From the NCBI GenBank assembly GCA_029237695.1, contig CM055265.1:85099447-85163446 (forward strand): DNA of 64,000 nucleotides. Reading direction: 5' to 3'. Source of the stretch: Conchocele bisecta. Taxonomy: Eukaryota > Mollusca > Bivalvia > Lucinida > Thyasiridae. Each line of letters opens with the position of its first letter. Positions within the stretch are counted from its first letter, which is position 1. The position numbers were made by a program, and so were the translations under genes. Of the stretch, positions 43,603 to 54,727 are shown piece after piece. The notes beneath the pieces were generated by a model that did not search any database, was not told the DNA's origin, and saw only the letters and a program-made list of their open reading frames with translations.

Positions 43603-43757
43603 CTGTTTTGTCAATCGCAATATATCGATCATGACTATAGCGACGCGCCATAATAAACAGGGAAATACCTACAGGAATTCCATGTTTGTTTATACACCAA
43701 TGTTTATATAAACAAAGCATGTAAACAACGCCATGTCAGGCTGGTATACTTATAGTC

Positions 43758-43915
43758 GACAGTATACAGTCGCAACCACTGGTCTATTTATAATACGCTC
43801 TAACATCAAGTCTCTAGTCGACAGTATACTCTCGCAACAACTGGTCTATTTATAACACGCTCCAGTATACCGTCGCAACGACTGGTCTATTTATAACACG
43901 CTCTAACATCAACAC
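43758..43915 (+). promoter_or_regulatory. 41-bp TATTTATA module, three units, upstream of tRNA-Ala copy 2
   Basis: Three units of GACAGTATAC...CTGGTCTATTTATAA precede the tRNA; the middle join is CTCTAACATCAAG. The last two units are a direct copy of those at 35023-35115. Confidence 0.55.
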
Positions 43916-43988
43916 GGGGAATTAGCTCAAGTGGCAGAGCGCTCGCTTAGCATGTGAGAGGTACCGGGATCGATGCCCGGATTCTCCA
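43916..43988 (+). tRNA. tRNA-Ala(AGC), copy 2
   Basis: The 73-base sequence is identical to 35116-35188, with anticodon AGC, the G3:U70 pair and both internal promoter boxes. A short T5 run follows two bases downstream, interrupted by C, so termination may be less efficient than in copy 1. The flanks match copy 3 for more than 200 bp. Confidence 0.97.
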
Positions 43989-44149
43989 ATTTTTCTTTTC
44001 TTCTCTTTATCTATTATCTTATCTTGATCTATTTATAAGCTACAAATCGTATTTGAAATTTAAAATGTATTTTTTTAATTAAAAATAATAAGGTTCTTTA
44101 ACGTGTATTATGGCATGTCAAACGTTGCAATATTGTATAAAATTTATTT

Positions 44150-44770
44150 ATGGTGTATACAATTTATTTATGGTGTATAAAATTAATTTTTTGGGTATAA
44201 AAATATATTTGTTGGGTATAAAAACATATTTGATGTGTACACAAAATATTTGATGTGTATAAAAACATATTTGATGGGCATAAAAAATATTTATTGGGTA
44301 TAAAAACATATTTGTTGTGCATAAAAAATATTTGTTGTGTATGAAAACACATTTGATGGGTATAAAAAATAATTATTGTGTATAAAAAATATCTGTTGTG
44401 TATAAAGACATATTTGATGGGCATAAAAAATATTTATTGGGCATAAAAACATATTTGTTTTGTATAAAAAATATGTATGTGTATAAAACCATATTCGATG
44501 TGTATAAAAAATATTTGTTGTGTATAAAAACACATTTGATGGGTATAAACAATATTTATTGTGTATAAAAAATATTTGTTGTGTATAAAGACATATTTGA
44601 TGTGTATAAAAAATATTTGTTGTGTATAAAAACACATTTGATGGGTATAAAAACATATTTATTGGGTATAAAAACATATTTGTTGGGTATAAAAACATAT
44701 TTGATGTGTATAAAAAATATTTGTTGTGTATACAAACACATTTGATGGGTATGAAAAATATTCATTCTCT
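44150..44770 (-). repeat. 20-21-bp minisatellite, minus orientation (about 30 units)
   Basis: Units of AAAAATATTTGTTGTGTATA are the reverse complement of the arrays at 35225 and 45239. With 45239-45790 it forms an inverted pair around a 0.47-kb spacer. Long minus-strand frames (up to 135 codons, Tyr/Phe/Thr/Gln-rich) are artefacts of the repeat. Confidence 0.85.
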
Positions 44771-44789
44771 AATTTTTTTTATTGTGTAT

Positions 44790-45000
44790 AATTAGCATGC
44801 TGGGAAATAATTTAGTTTTTGTTACGGCGAATTTCATTGGTTGCAAGCAACAACAACAAGTATGGCGGCGCCTTGTGTTTAGACACATGTGATGATGTAC
44901 GTTTGCGTCACTCGACGGTGAACATGAGTGGTGAGTAATTGGCTTTAGATGGCGCAAGTATTTGTTATACCTATCAGGTTTGTTACCATGGTAACGTTAA
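44790..45000 (+). promoter_or_regulatory. Promoter-like spacer with ZNF143, CCAAT, YY1 and RFX X-box motifs (copy 1)
   Basis: The spacer between the inverted minisatellites holds GCATGCTGGGAA at 44795-44806 (inverse of the ZNF143/Staf core), ATTGG at 44836-44840 (CCAAT box), ATGGCGGC at 44862-44869 (YY1-like core) and the perfect palindrome GTTACCATGGTAAC at 44982-44995, which fits the RFX X-box consensus. At 44924 an ATG codon is followed by AGTG and GTGAGT, a consensus splice donor. Order and spacing resemble a TATA-less animal promoter and short first exon. No downstream exon was found. All elements recur at 51037-51242. Confidence 0.4.
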
Positions 45001-45238
45001 GTTGTTTTGCACTTTTGGTAGCGTAAAAACCTAATGCATCTAGTTCACTGAAGTTACCCCACCTACCTCAAATATATATAAAATTCGGGTGCAAGTCAAA
45101 ACGGCCCTAGTCAAAACGGCCACCGCCATGTATTTTCAATGGTAATGGTGCCAATTGATGGACCAGCCCGTGGGAGCCCCACAAAGTGACGGAATGAACC
45201 AATCAGATTGGCTCATTCCGTCAATCTGAGAGGCAATA

Positions 45239-45790
45239 TTTTTTATACCCATCAAATGTGTTTTTATACAAAACAAATATTTTTTATACAAATCAAATAT
45301 GTTTTTATACACAACAAATATTTTTATACACAACAAATATGTTTTATACCCAATAAATAAGTTTGTATACCCATCAAATGTGTTTTTATACACAACAAAT
45401 ATTTTGTATACACATCAAATATGTTTTTATACCCAACAAATATTTTTTATACACAATAAATATTTTTTATACCCATCAAATATGTTTTTATACACAACAA
45501 ATATTGTTTATACCCATCAAATGTGTTTTTATACACAACAAATATTTTTTTATACACATCGAATATGTTTTTATACACATAAATATTTTTTATACACAAC
45601 AAATATGTTTTTATACCCAATAAATATTGTTTATACCCATCAAATATGTTTTTATACACAACAAATATTTTGCATGCACATCAAATATTTTGTATACACA
45701 TCAAATATGTTTTTATACCCAACAAATATATTTGTATACCCAATAAATATTGTTTTATACCCAATAAATTAATTGTATACACCACAAATA
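45239..45790 (+). repeat. 20-21-bp minisatellite, plus orientation (start of segment X)
   Basis: About 27 units with a T run in each. The first units follow GAGAGGCAATATT, as at 51483. The 157-codon frame (45299-45772) is the longest open frame in the window and is only the repeat. Confidence 0.85.
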
Positions 45791-48700
45791 AATTTTATAC
45801 AATATTGCAACGTTTGACATGCCATAGTGTGTATGTATTTTCATTGTAGATTTTGACATTGACAATAAATTCATAATATCATATTTGATATCGGTTTTGT
45901 TTCTGCAATTTATTTACACGGCACCTTGGACAATGTATGGACATGAGGATATGATGACACAGTTACATCACGTTCGTCCGCATGTTCGAGCGATAGTTCA
46001 CTCGTTAAAGCTGGTGGATTATCACCTCGTACATGCGGACGAACCGTGATCAAATTGCGACTTGATTCGAATGATTTTGAATTAGAAGATTTGTTGGCAC
46101 CCCATATCGTAACTGAACAAGGTCTTAGTTGCGAAGGTAACTATTGCAATCTACTCCTGTACCGTCCGTAGCTAGCTAGCTAGCTACGGACGGTACGGGA
46201 GTAATTGCAAGAGTTACCGTTCGCAACTAACCAAGGTCTATACATACATTAAATATACATAAAAGCAGCAATAACAATAAGTGAGAAAAAATAAAGCTAA
46301 AATTTTGTTTACTCCATCTTATAATACATTATAATACAATGTGTTATAAGAGGGAGTACACATTTTTGTTTAGCTTATTTTGTTTCCACTTATTGATGCT
46401 TCTATGTATATTTAATGTATTTATGCACCTTGGTCCGTTACTTCAACCTGTGCTCATATCATGGCATATGTATGTGAATCGTCAACGTAAACATGTTTGG
46501 GTTGGTTGGGGGTTTGCTTCGTTTGCAGTTAGTGTAGATCAAGATCAGCCTGCGCAACCACGCATAACCCGAATGTTATATCTGTAACCAAGGGTAACCT
46601 TTCGCCTGCGTTGCAGACAGATAGTCCGGGTTACCCGTCACATTGTGTGGATGAATTGTTCCTGATACCGAAAACGATGCAAGGTCGTCGTCAGGGGATG
46701 CTCGATGGGTTCGTATGAACCCACCCCCCCCCCCATTTTTTTGCAGCAGCAGAGTTGGTTATACGTATAAGTTAGATCCGCGATAGCTATTTTCAGTGCA
46801 TGAATGAGCATACATTATAGTATTCAAATGACAGTCAAGCGGCGCCAAACGTATTGCAATATGCTAATTTTCAGAAATAAGCGTCTTCAAAGAACCTAAA
46901 ACTCTTTTCCCAGCAGTTATTAGTTGTAAAAAAAACATTTGGCTTCTAGAAATCAAAACGTCTCCGGGACTGTGAAGCAACCGAAATTAGTAAGGCGTCT
47001 TGAATGCTGGTAAGAAATAATTTCGAGTTTAAAATTTATTTTGAATAATGATATTTCCTTTAATGATGTCTCAGCAAATTGTAATAATGTAATACAAAAA
47101 AATGTCTAAAAATGAAAACAATGGGTAACATGGCGTCAGTAACTTCAGTGTGGCAGTCATGTTCGTGGACTATGTAACATATCGTCCAAAAAACTTGCTC
47201 CAAGAAAAAACATTTTATCCCGTCAACACAGTGCGTATATATGTACCGTGAAACACGGTGCCGTGAAACATTTTTGATATCCTGTCAATACGACCTAATC
47301 ACTGCGTATGAATATGTGCGGTTGTCACAATAGTCGATTCTTCGATTTTGAGGATACGGCTGGGGTTATTTGTTTGCATCTTGAAGCTATTTGTAGTGTT
47401 GACGGGATAAATAGAATAGTAGGTTAGTGCCGTGAATGTGTCTTTCATTTGTTAAGGATGGTAACAGTGAATAATGCGACTGATAATCTTTCATGTGTAA
47501 ATGCATGCTGTTGTCGTAAAACTGGGTTAACGGGAAGCAATGACTTAAAGAGGCATATCAGGATTTTTTTTTATAAATTAATATAAAAAATAAAAACGTG
47601 ACCCTGTGTAAAGTGGTTTAATGGAAGATATATGACGTGACTATGACACCTGGGTTGTTTCAAGTTTCACCGATATCGGTACATAAGTATCAGACTTTAT
47701 AACTTGTTGAACGCAACAAGATAGGAAATCCGATATTTATGTACCTGTATGGATGAAAATAGAAATAACCCAGGGGTCCTAGTCACGTCATATATATTCA
47801 ATTAAACCACTTCACACGTTTTTATTTGTTTATAGTATTTTGTTTTAATTCTTGATATGCCCATTTGAACTACTGTTTGGGTAGTAAAAAATGTGGCTGT
47901 GACTTAAGAAATGGGGATTATGGGCTTTGTGACCAGTGTAGATCCAGATCAGCATGTGCATCCGCACAGTCTGATCAGGATATGCACTGTTCGCCATTCC
48001 ATCAATGATAACCCTATTATGCTTCGAACATGATCCTTACCAGGCTGCCGAAGTGTGCTATTTGATCAGGAGCTACAATCGTCACAAATCCCATTTCTCC
48101 AGCCACAGCCACAAATAGGCTTTAGCTCCAAACCATGTTTTTGGGCTAGCGGAAACCCTAGTTTGAGGAGAGAAAATATACGGTCGTTTTTGCCGCCAAG
48201 TGCACAACAATTGCCAAAATTAGGGTTTAAGAAAACTAACTTAAACTGTAGTTTCGAGTCCAAACAATGGTGTAGGCTTTTATTTAGTTAATTTTATTGC
48301 GATCTGAAATGGTCTGGACAAGTGCACAATACTTTATCAAACTAGGGGTTGGGAGCCTAAATGATCGTTTTGACGAATTTGTATATGTTAATTTTACAAC
48401 CAATCCAACCATCACAAAATGCTTTTCAGATTATTCAGATTAGTTAATTTATGAACAAAATGTGTTTTTTTCTGTCGAAAATATGAAAATTACTTGCAAA
48501 AAGTGCAGATCCTGATGAGACGGCTCGTTACGAGCCGGCTCATCTGGATATGCACTGTTTGCAAACGCCGCAATAGCGTGCTTTCGGGTACAAAGAGTTA
48601 ATCCTATGGGAAACACGACTGATAATCACAACCAGTGTAGCAGACACTGATTGGTCTAACCCGAATGTTCTGTCTGTAATGCAGGGCGACAGAACATTCT

Positions 48701-50205
48701 GGTTACAAGTGTACGTGCAATGGTCCTTAACCGTCTATCTGGTATCCAGCTTTCAAATTCAAATATTTCCGTGATCGCATCCATCGGTTCACTGTCCTGT
48801 GGATATTAACATAACACTCGCACCTTTACAACACCGCATCTGTTGCTGTGAGACATTCGCACCTGCTGTTGTTCGGCTATTCAAAATCCGACACCAATTT
48901 AATACAATGGTTCTGGATATAGTTATTAGTTGCCGACAAGTACGTCTACACTGACGATATGGGAGTTTTTTTTAAGAGATACGTGTCCGCAACTACGAAA
49001 TCGCGTGTTAATTATATTCTCATACGGTTTGCACAGCCTTAGACAAGCTGGTTTGTACCAAACTGACCTGTTTTCAAATTGGTATTATCTGTCCGAATAT
49101 TCGAAGGGCAGATATCCCAGATATTAAGGACCCGTGGGGCCCCTGATAATCCAATCATGCATGTATAATTGCTTCGTAAATGTGAAGGGATAACTGCATA
49201 ACATACATGTGAACACTTTCTTCTTACTATACATGTATATCCCACACAGTGCATGGAGTTGCCATTTTAGTGTGCACAAGCCATCGGCCAGTTTTACCTA
49301 TTATGTACTGCGTTTGACACATACCACTAATAATCATGATGACAAACACATGAATAAAAGTTGGTGCAACATGATGGGGATACATCATACAACAGCGTGC
49401 TATGCCTTGTTTTCATCAAATGTATATACAAAGTCTGATATATGAAGCATTTGTTGACCCTTTGTTAAAATGTTTGAGAATTCAGTAAAGACTGTGTAAC
49501 AGTAAGAACAATACACAGTGCTGTAGATATATACCTGTATTACCATACATACTGTATCGATTCCAGTGACTTGTAAGCAGCTATCAGAGTGTATTGTTAC
49601 TACTGTCTACTTGCCTGCTATGCGAGTAAATACGGTTTTTACCTGTGGCAGATGTACTGCTAATAATAGACAGTGTACCAGTTTGACATGTTACACATGG
49701 AAAAAATGTCCATTGTATATTTTGTGAGTGATGGTAGAAAAGCTCAGATATCTAGCGTTTTGTATAGTCTGCTGTTGTCGTTCTATATATCCATGGGCGG
49801 ATTCAGGGGGGGGGGCGTATTTTGCGTCAAGCTACCTGCTGAACTGAAGTTATTAATTATTATATCCGTGACAAGATTGAAGACTGTGGACATCCCTATG
49901 TTTAGCTCATCTTTTTCCAGGTAAATAATGAACATTCTGATCCGATGGTAAGGAGCCCAGCAGGGGACATGGATTTAGTTTTATTAATTCGTTCCCACGA
50001 AATAACAATTCGTTTCCTCGAATTAACAATTCGCTCCCACGAATTAACAATTCGTTCCGAATTGTTAAATTGAGGGAACGAATTGTTAATTCGTGTTAAT
50101 TCGTGGGAACGAACTGTTAAATTGTGGAAACGATTTAATAAAAAAGAAAGAATTCTACGTCCCCTGCAGTAGCGGATTCAGGGGGGGGGGGCCCGTTCCA
50201 TGTGC
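45791..50205. repeat. Segmental duplication, copy X body
   Basis: Nearly identical to Y (35546-40154) with small indels. It includes the truncated TTATCCCGTCAACAC element (47217-47437), the GTGGCTGTGACTGG element (47890-48115) and the hairpin at 48490-48580. A deletion at about 49792 removes some 280 bp found in Y. In its place is GGGCGGATTCAGGG plus a G run, matching part of the CAGTGGCGGATCC element, so that element or its template was involved. Confidence 0.85.
49949..50166. repeat. Foldback family copy in segment X
   Basis: The left terminus has one change (AAGGAGCCCAGC). One 21-bp-type unit is partly duplicated (GTTAATTCGTGTTAATTCGT). The right side ends in CCCCTGC and then the AGTAGCGGATTCAGGG start of the interrupting element, cut short at about 50205, where the 41-bp module begins. 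Confidence 0.8.
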
Positions 50206-50209
50206 CCAC

Positions 50210-50283
50210 TGGTCTATTTATAACACGCTCCAGTTTACCGTCGCAACGACTGGTCTATTTATAACACGCTCTAACATCAACAC
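50210..50283 (+). promoter_or_regulatory. 41-bp TATTTATA module, two units, upstream of tRNA-Ala copy 3
   Basis: One truncated and one full unit (CCAGTTTACCGTCGCAACGA...TATTTATAACACGC) come before CTCTAACATCAACAC and the tRNA start, as upstream of copy 2. Confidence 0.55.
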
Positions 50284-50356
50284 GGGGAATTAGCTCAAGT
50301 GGCAGAGCGCTCGCTTAGCATGTGAGAGGTACCGGGATCGATGCCCGGATTCTCCA
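50284..50356 (+). tRNA. tRNA-Ala(AGC), copy 3
   Basis: The third identical 73-base copy, with intact cloverleaf, anticodon AGC, G3:U70 and A/B boxes. A T run of nine starts two bases downstream. Full conservation of the RNA while the surroundings have gained changes is expected if all copies are functional, but the duplication may simply be too young to tell. Confidence 0.97.
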
Positions 50357-50499
50357 ATTTTTTTTTTCTTCTCTTTATCTATTATCTTATCTTGATCTAT
50401 TTATAAGCTACAAATCGTATTTGAAATTTAAAATGTATTTTTTTAATTAAAAATAATAAGGTTCTTTAACGTGTATTATGGCATGTCAAACGTTGCAAT

Positions 50500-51010
50500 A
50501 TTGTATACAATTTATTTATGGTGTATAACATTTATGTATGGTGTATAAAATTAATTTATTGGTATAAAAATATATGTGTTGGGTTAAAAACATATTTGAT
50601 GTGTATACAAAATATTTGATGTGTATAAAAACATATTTGATGGGCATAAAAAATATTTATTGGGTATAAAAACATATTTGTTGTGTATAAAAAATATTTA
50701 TGTGTATAAAACCATATTCGATGTGTTTAAAAAATATTTGTTGTGTATAAAAACACATTTGATGGGTATAAAAAATATTTATTGTGTATAAAAAATATTT
50801 GTTGTGTATGAAGACATATTTGATGTGTATAAAACATATTTGTTGTGTATAAAAACACATTTGATGGGTATAAAAACATATTTATTGGGCATAAAAACAT
50901 ATTTGATGGGAATAAAACATTTTTGTTGTGCATAAAAATATTTGTTGTGTATAAAAACATATTTGATGTGTATAAAAAATATGTGTTGTGTATAAAAACA
51001 CATTTGATTC
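50500..51010 (-). repeat. 20-21-bp minisatellite, minus orientation (about 25 units)
   Basis: Homologous to 44150-44770, but several units shorter, so unit number has changed since duplication. It pairs with 51483-52045 in inverse orientation. Confidence 0.85.
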
Positions 51011-51036
51011 ATTCTATAATTGTTTTTATTGTGTAT

Positions 51037-51242
51037 AATTAGCATGCTGGGAAATAATTTAGTTTTTGTTACGGCGAATTTCATTGGTTGCAAGCAACAA
51101 CAACACGTATGGCGGCGCCTTGTGTTTAGACACATGTGATGATGTACGTTTGCGTCGCTCGACGGTGAACATGAGTGGTGAGTAATTGGCTTTAGATGGC
51201 ACAAGTATTTGTTATACCTATCAGGTTTGTTACCATGGTAAC
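51037..51242 (+). promoter_or_regulatory. Promoter-like spacer, copy 2
   Basis: GCATGCTGGGAA at 51042-51053, ATTGG at 51083-51087, ATGGCGGC at 51109-51116, ATG at 51171 with donor GTGAGT at 51178-51183, and GTTACCATGGTAAC at 51229-51242. Only isolated substitutions separate it from 44790-45000 and none falls in these motifs. CAAAACGGCC repeats follow at 51345-51370. Confidence 0.4.
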
Positions 51243-51482
51243 GTTAAGTTGTTTTGCACTTTTGGTAGCGTAAAAACCTAATGCATCTAGTTCACTGAAG
51301 TTACCCCACCCACCTCAAATATATATATAAAGTTCGGGTGCAAGTCAAAACGGCCCTAGTCAAAACGGCCACCGCCATGTATTTTCAATGGTAATGGTGC
51401 CAATTGATGGACCAGCCCGTGGGAGCCCCACAAAGTGAAGGAATGAACCAACCAGATTGGCTCATTCCGTCAATCTGAGAGG

Positions 51483-52293
51483 CAATATTTGTTATACCCA
51501 TCAAATGTGTTTTTATACACAACAAATATTTTTTATACACATCAAATATGTTTTTATACACAACAAATATTTTTATACACAACAAATATGTTTTATACCC
51601 AATAAATAAGTTTGTATACCCATCAAATGTGTTTTTGTACACAACAAATATTTTGTATACACATCAAATATGTTTTTATACACAACAAATATTTTTTATA
51701 CACAATCAATATTTTTTATACCCATCAAATATGTTTTTATACACAACAAATATTGTTTATACCCATCAAATGTGATTTTATACACATCAAATATTTTTTA
51801 TAAACATCGAATATGGTTTTATACACATAAATATTTTTTATACACAACAAATATGTTTTTATACCCAATAAATATTGTTTATACCCATCAAATATGTTTT
51901 TATACACAACAAATATTTTTTATACACATCAAATATTTTTTATACACATCAAATATGTTTTTATACCCAACAAATATATTTGAATACCCAATAAATATTG
52001 TTTTATACCCAATAAATTAATTGTATACACCATAAATAAATTTTATACAATATTGCAACGTTTGACATGACATAGTGTGTATGTATTTTCATTGTAGATT
52101 TTGACATTGACAATACATTCATAATATCATATTTGATATCGGTTTTGTTTCTGCAATTTACACGGCACCTTGGACAATGTATGGACATGAGGATATGATG
52201 ACACAGTTACATCACGTTCGTCCGCATGTTCGAGCGATAGTTCACTCGCTAAAGCTGGTGGATTATCACCTCGTACATGCGGACGAACCGTGA
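51483..52293 (+). repeat. Minisatellite (51483-52045) and start of a fourth segment copy
   Basis: The array is followed by the TTGCAACGTTTGACATG flank and the TTCGTCCGCATGT hairpin, as at 35546-35796. Homology stops at 52293 (after GACGAACCGTGAT), inside the hairpin, where GGGACGGGATAAATAG of another family takes over. This is the right boundary of the segmental array. Confidence 0.85.
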
Positions 52294-52299
52294 TTGTGG

Positions 52300-52450
52300 G
52301 ACGGGATAAATAGTGTTGACGGGATAAATAGAATAGTAGGTTAGTGCCGTGGATGGGAAAAAATATATGGCAATGCTTAGGAAACGGGATGGGCGAGGCT
52401 CTGCCGAGCACATCCCGTTTCCGTGCCGCGCCAGATATTTTCTCCTAGTC
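52300..52450. repeat. TTATCCCGTCAACAC element, right part
   Basis: It includes GTTGACGGGATAAATAGAAT, TAGGTTAGTGCCGTG and the hairpin GAAACGGGATGGGCGAGG/inverse. The left end is replaced by the segmental boundary. Confidence 0.65.
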
Positions 52451-52925
52451 TACTATTCAAAATTCAAATCCAAGTTGTTCTGGAGTTATAACGGCTATTA
52501 CACCGAATATCTAGGCCAGTTTCAAAGGTCGACAAAAAACATGCCGTGTCGCCATTTACATGTATTAGGAGAATGAGTTTAGGTCACATGCCATTCTCCG
52601 AGTGACGTCAGCATATTGACGTCAGTTGGTAATAATTTGAAAAGAAATTGTTAACTTTGTCCTCCAAAATAGTTAAAAGAACCGAAATTTATAAAATTGG
52701 CAGATATTTTTACTGCGGTTAATACCTTACGACCCGAGATAGTTACATAGTTTCATATGTGATGGATATATGTCTAAATGCTGGCACAAATTTGAAAATG
52801 TGGTTACGGAAATATGTGTAATGAGTGCACAATTTTGTGGTTATGTGTCTTTCTTTTATTTTAGCTAGTCTGCTGAGTAGAGTGATTTACAATTTGAAAT
52901 GTTGGCACAATATTGGGATTGATGC
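52451..52925. other. No gene seen
   Basis: Nothing supported. Confidence 0.4.
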
Positions 52926-52929
52926 TATA

Positions 52930-53175
52930 ATGTGGCTGTGACTGGGGAAATGGGGGTTATGTGTTTTGCGACCAGTGTATATCCAGATCAGCCTGTGCAT
53001 CCGCACAGTCTGATCAGGATCTACACTGTTCGACATTCCATAAATGAAACAGTCGTCATGTTGCTAACATACAATATAGATCGTTATCAAGCTACAGGAG
53101 TGTCCTATCTGCTCAGGAGCTACAGTGGTCACAAATCCCATAAACCCCAATTCTCCAGTCATAGCCACATATGTG
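52930..53175. repeat. GTGGCTGTGACTGG element, full length (reference copy)
   Basis: Left end GTGGCTGTGACTGGGGAAAT; core CAGCCTGTGCATCCGCACAG; middle CTAACATACAATATAGATCG; right end CCCCAATTCTCCAGTCATAG and CCACAT. Left and right ends pair over about 50 bp (GACCAGTGTA...GTGGTCACAAATCCCATAA). The frames through it on both strands are artefacts. Confidence 0.85.
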
Positions 53176-53179
53176 TTAT

Positions 53180-53880
53180 TATTATCAAGAGATCGACATA
53201 GCTGAGGGAACCGCAGGTTGAGATGTCGGCAGACATTTGGGACTATACATACAGGTTCTGGTCCCAACATAGTTTAGAGAACCACAATTTGAATAGTGGA
53301 CCAAAATCTGAAATTGTGCTTACCGATGATCTTCGTATAAAAAAATCTCCGTCAGTGATGGAACCACAATTTTAAATTTGAAACTGTGGCACCCCTGAAA
53401 AGCCAGAATGAAAACAAAAAAAAATAACTATTTGACCGACGGAAGAGTTAGCCAGTGGACGAGTTACTCAGGGGGCGGGTTGGCCTACTTCATCGTCGTG
53501 CAGCACTGAAAACGGACTTGGTTATCATATCATGACTAGGTGAGATCGCAATTCAAGTTTAACATATTTCTCCAAACAATGCCTAAAATATACAACAACA
53601 TATTCAACAAAACAATAACCCACACAAATATTGATATTTGAATTACGTTTTATTGACTATCACGTTGTTTACAATGTATATACTATTGCATTCCAGCGCA
53701 TTGTGTCCCGGTATGAATGCGGAATGAGACAATGTTAGATTTCAGTGCATGATTAGACACAAGATACTATGCGGCGATAAGATACTATGGCTTGATAAGA
53801 TATACATATATATATATACACGTAGCCTTCAATGAGAAAATGGTAATTCATGAATTGCGTCCAGGTTAGCACTTACTTCC
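53180..53880. other. No gene seen
   Basis: Two loosely similar phrases about an unequal CACAATTTGAA motif occur near 53280-53380; otherwise nothing supported. Confidence 0.4.
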
Positions 53881-53883
53881 ATA

Positions 53884-53922
53884 CAGTGGACCCAGGGTGT
53901 CCGGTTTAGAGAGGTTCCACTG
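53884..53922. repeat. pogo-like MITE with left arm deleted
   Basis: 39 bp between TA dinucleotides: CAGTGGA joined directly to CCCAGGGTGTCCGGTTTAGA and GGTTCCACTG. Both terminal motifs remain, the left arm is gone. Confidence 0.65.
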
Positions 53923-53924
53923 TA

Positions 53925-54565
53925 AAGCAGACAAACAACTACTACAAGACACGCGTGGGTGCTTTGCGATCATAAACATACATACTCAGCTGATACAAAT
54001 GGAAAGAAACACGATTACAATGATGTGCGATAGGAGAATGAACTAGCTAGGTTAAATTAACCACCTCATTGCCCCCTTCATTTAATGCACATATTTCGAC
54101 TGTATGGCAGATATTAGTACATTCGGACACAAACGGGCCAACAGTCATTGGCCTGCCATTTTTGGGCTCAAATGCCCGGGTTTGGAAGGTCCTCGAGCCA
54201 ATTCCTACCCTTAAATGTAAGATAATAATTACAATTAAGTAGAACTGACTTTTATTGTGTCCGGTTTAGAGGGTTAGAGCGTACATTCAGCTACATTTAC
54301 TGCTTCTAACGATTTGTTAACACGTTCAGTAGCCTGTAAAGGACGCCAGCAGATCATCATAAGTATCGTATATCTACATATACTTTAAGCAAATTCCCAT
54401 GTGGTGGAAAGGAACCTTTTAGCTGGACGTGCGTTATTGTAATCAGCAAAAATAGACCCCATATAGATCATGATAACGTTAACCTAAATTCCACTACAAG
54501 CTGTTCAAACAATTCCGCATGGTGATATGGAATGTTTGTACACATATATATCTAGACGTACTCTA
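53925..54565. other. No gene seen
   Basis: Nothing supported. A partial GTGTCCGGTTTAGAG phrase at 54258 is a pogo-MITE fragment. Confidence 0.4.
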
Positions 54566-54727
54566 AATCACACATATGTGACGAGAGAACTGGGATTTAC
54601 GACCGTGAGCCGTGTATACCCAGATCAACCACCACGGTTCGACATTCGGTCAATGAAACGCCCGTCATGCTAATAACAAACAGGATTGCTCGTGAGACTG
54701 TTCTCTGTATATATATCTCTGTAGCCT

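Larger units (their letters stand above)
40734..43755. other. 3.0-kb insertion unique to segment Y
   Basis: In copy Z the sequence reads CTGCTCTAGTCGACAGTATA without a break (34751-34770). In Y the same join is split, CTGCTCTAG ending at 40733 and TCGACAGTATA starting at 43756, with 3,022 bp between. TAG is present at both edges. The insert carries a 142-bp satellite and three or four tRNA-like sequences but no open frame above 130 codons. Whether it moved in as one unit or was lost from Z is undecided; copy X lacks the whole junction. Confidence 0.7.

Noticed and set aside
44291..44698. 135-codon minus-strand frame and its relatives at 50727-51204
   Set aside because: Same minisatellite in inverse orientation. 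No start context, no domain.
45299..45772. Longest open frame in the window (157 codons), Tyr/Phe/Thr-rich
   Set aside because: It is a translation of the 20-21-bp minisatellite. Overlapping frames are open on both strands and the sequence differs with unit number between segment copies.
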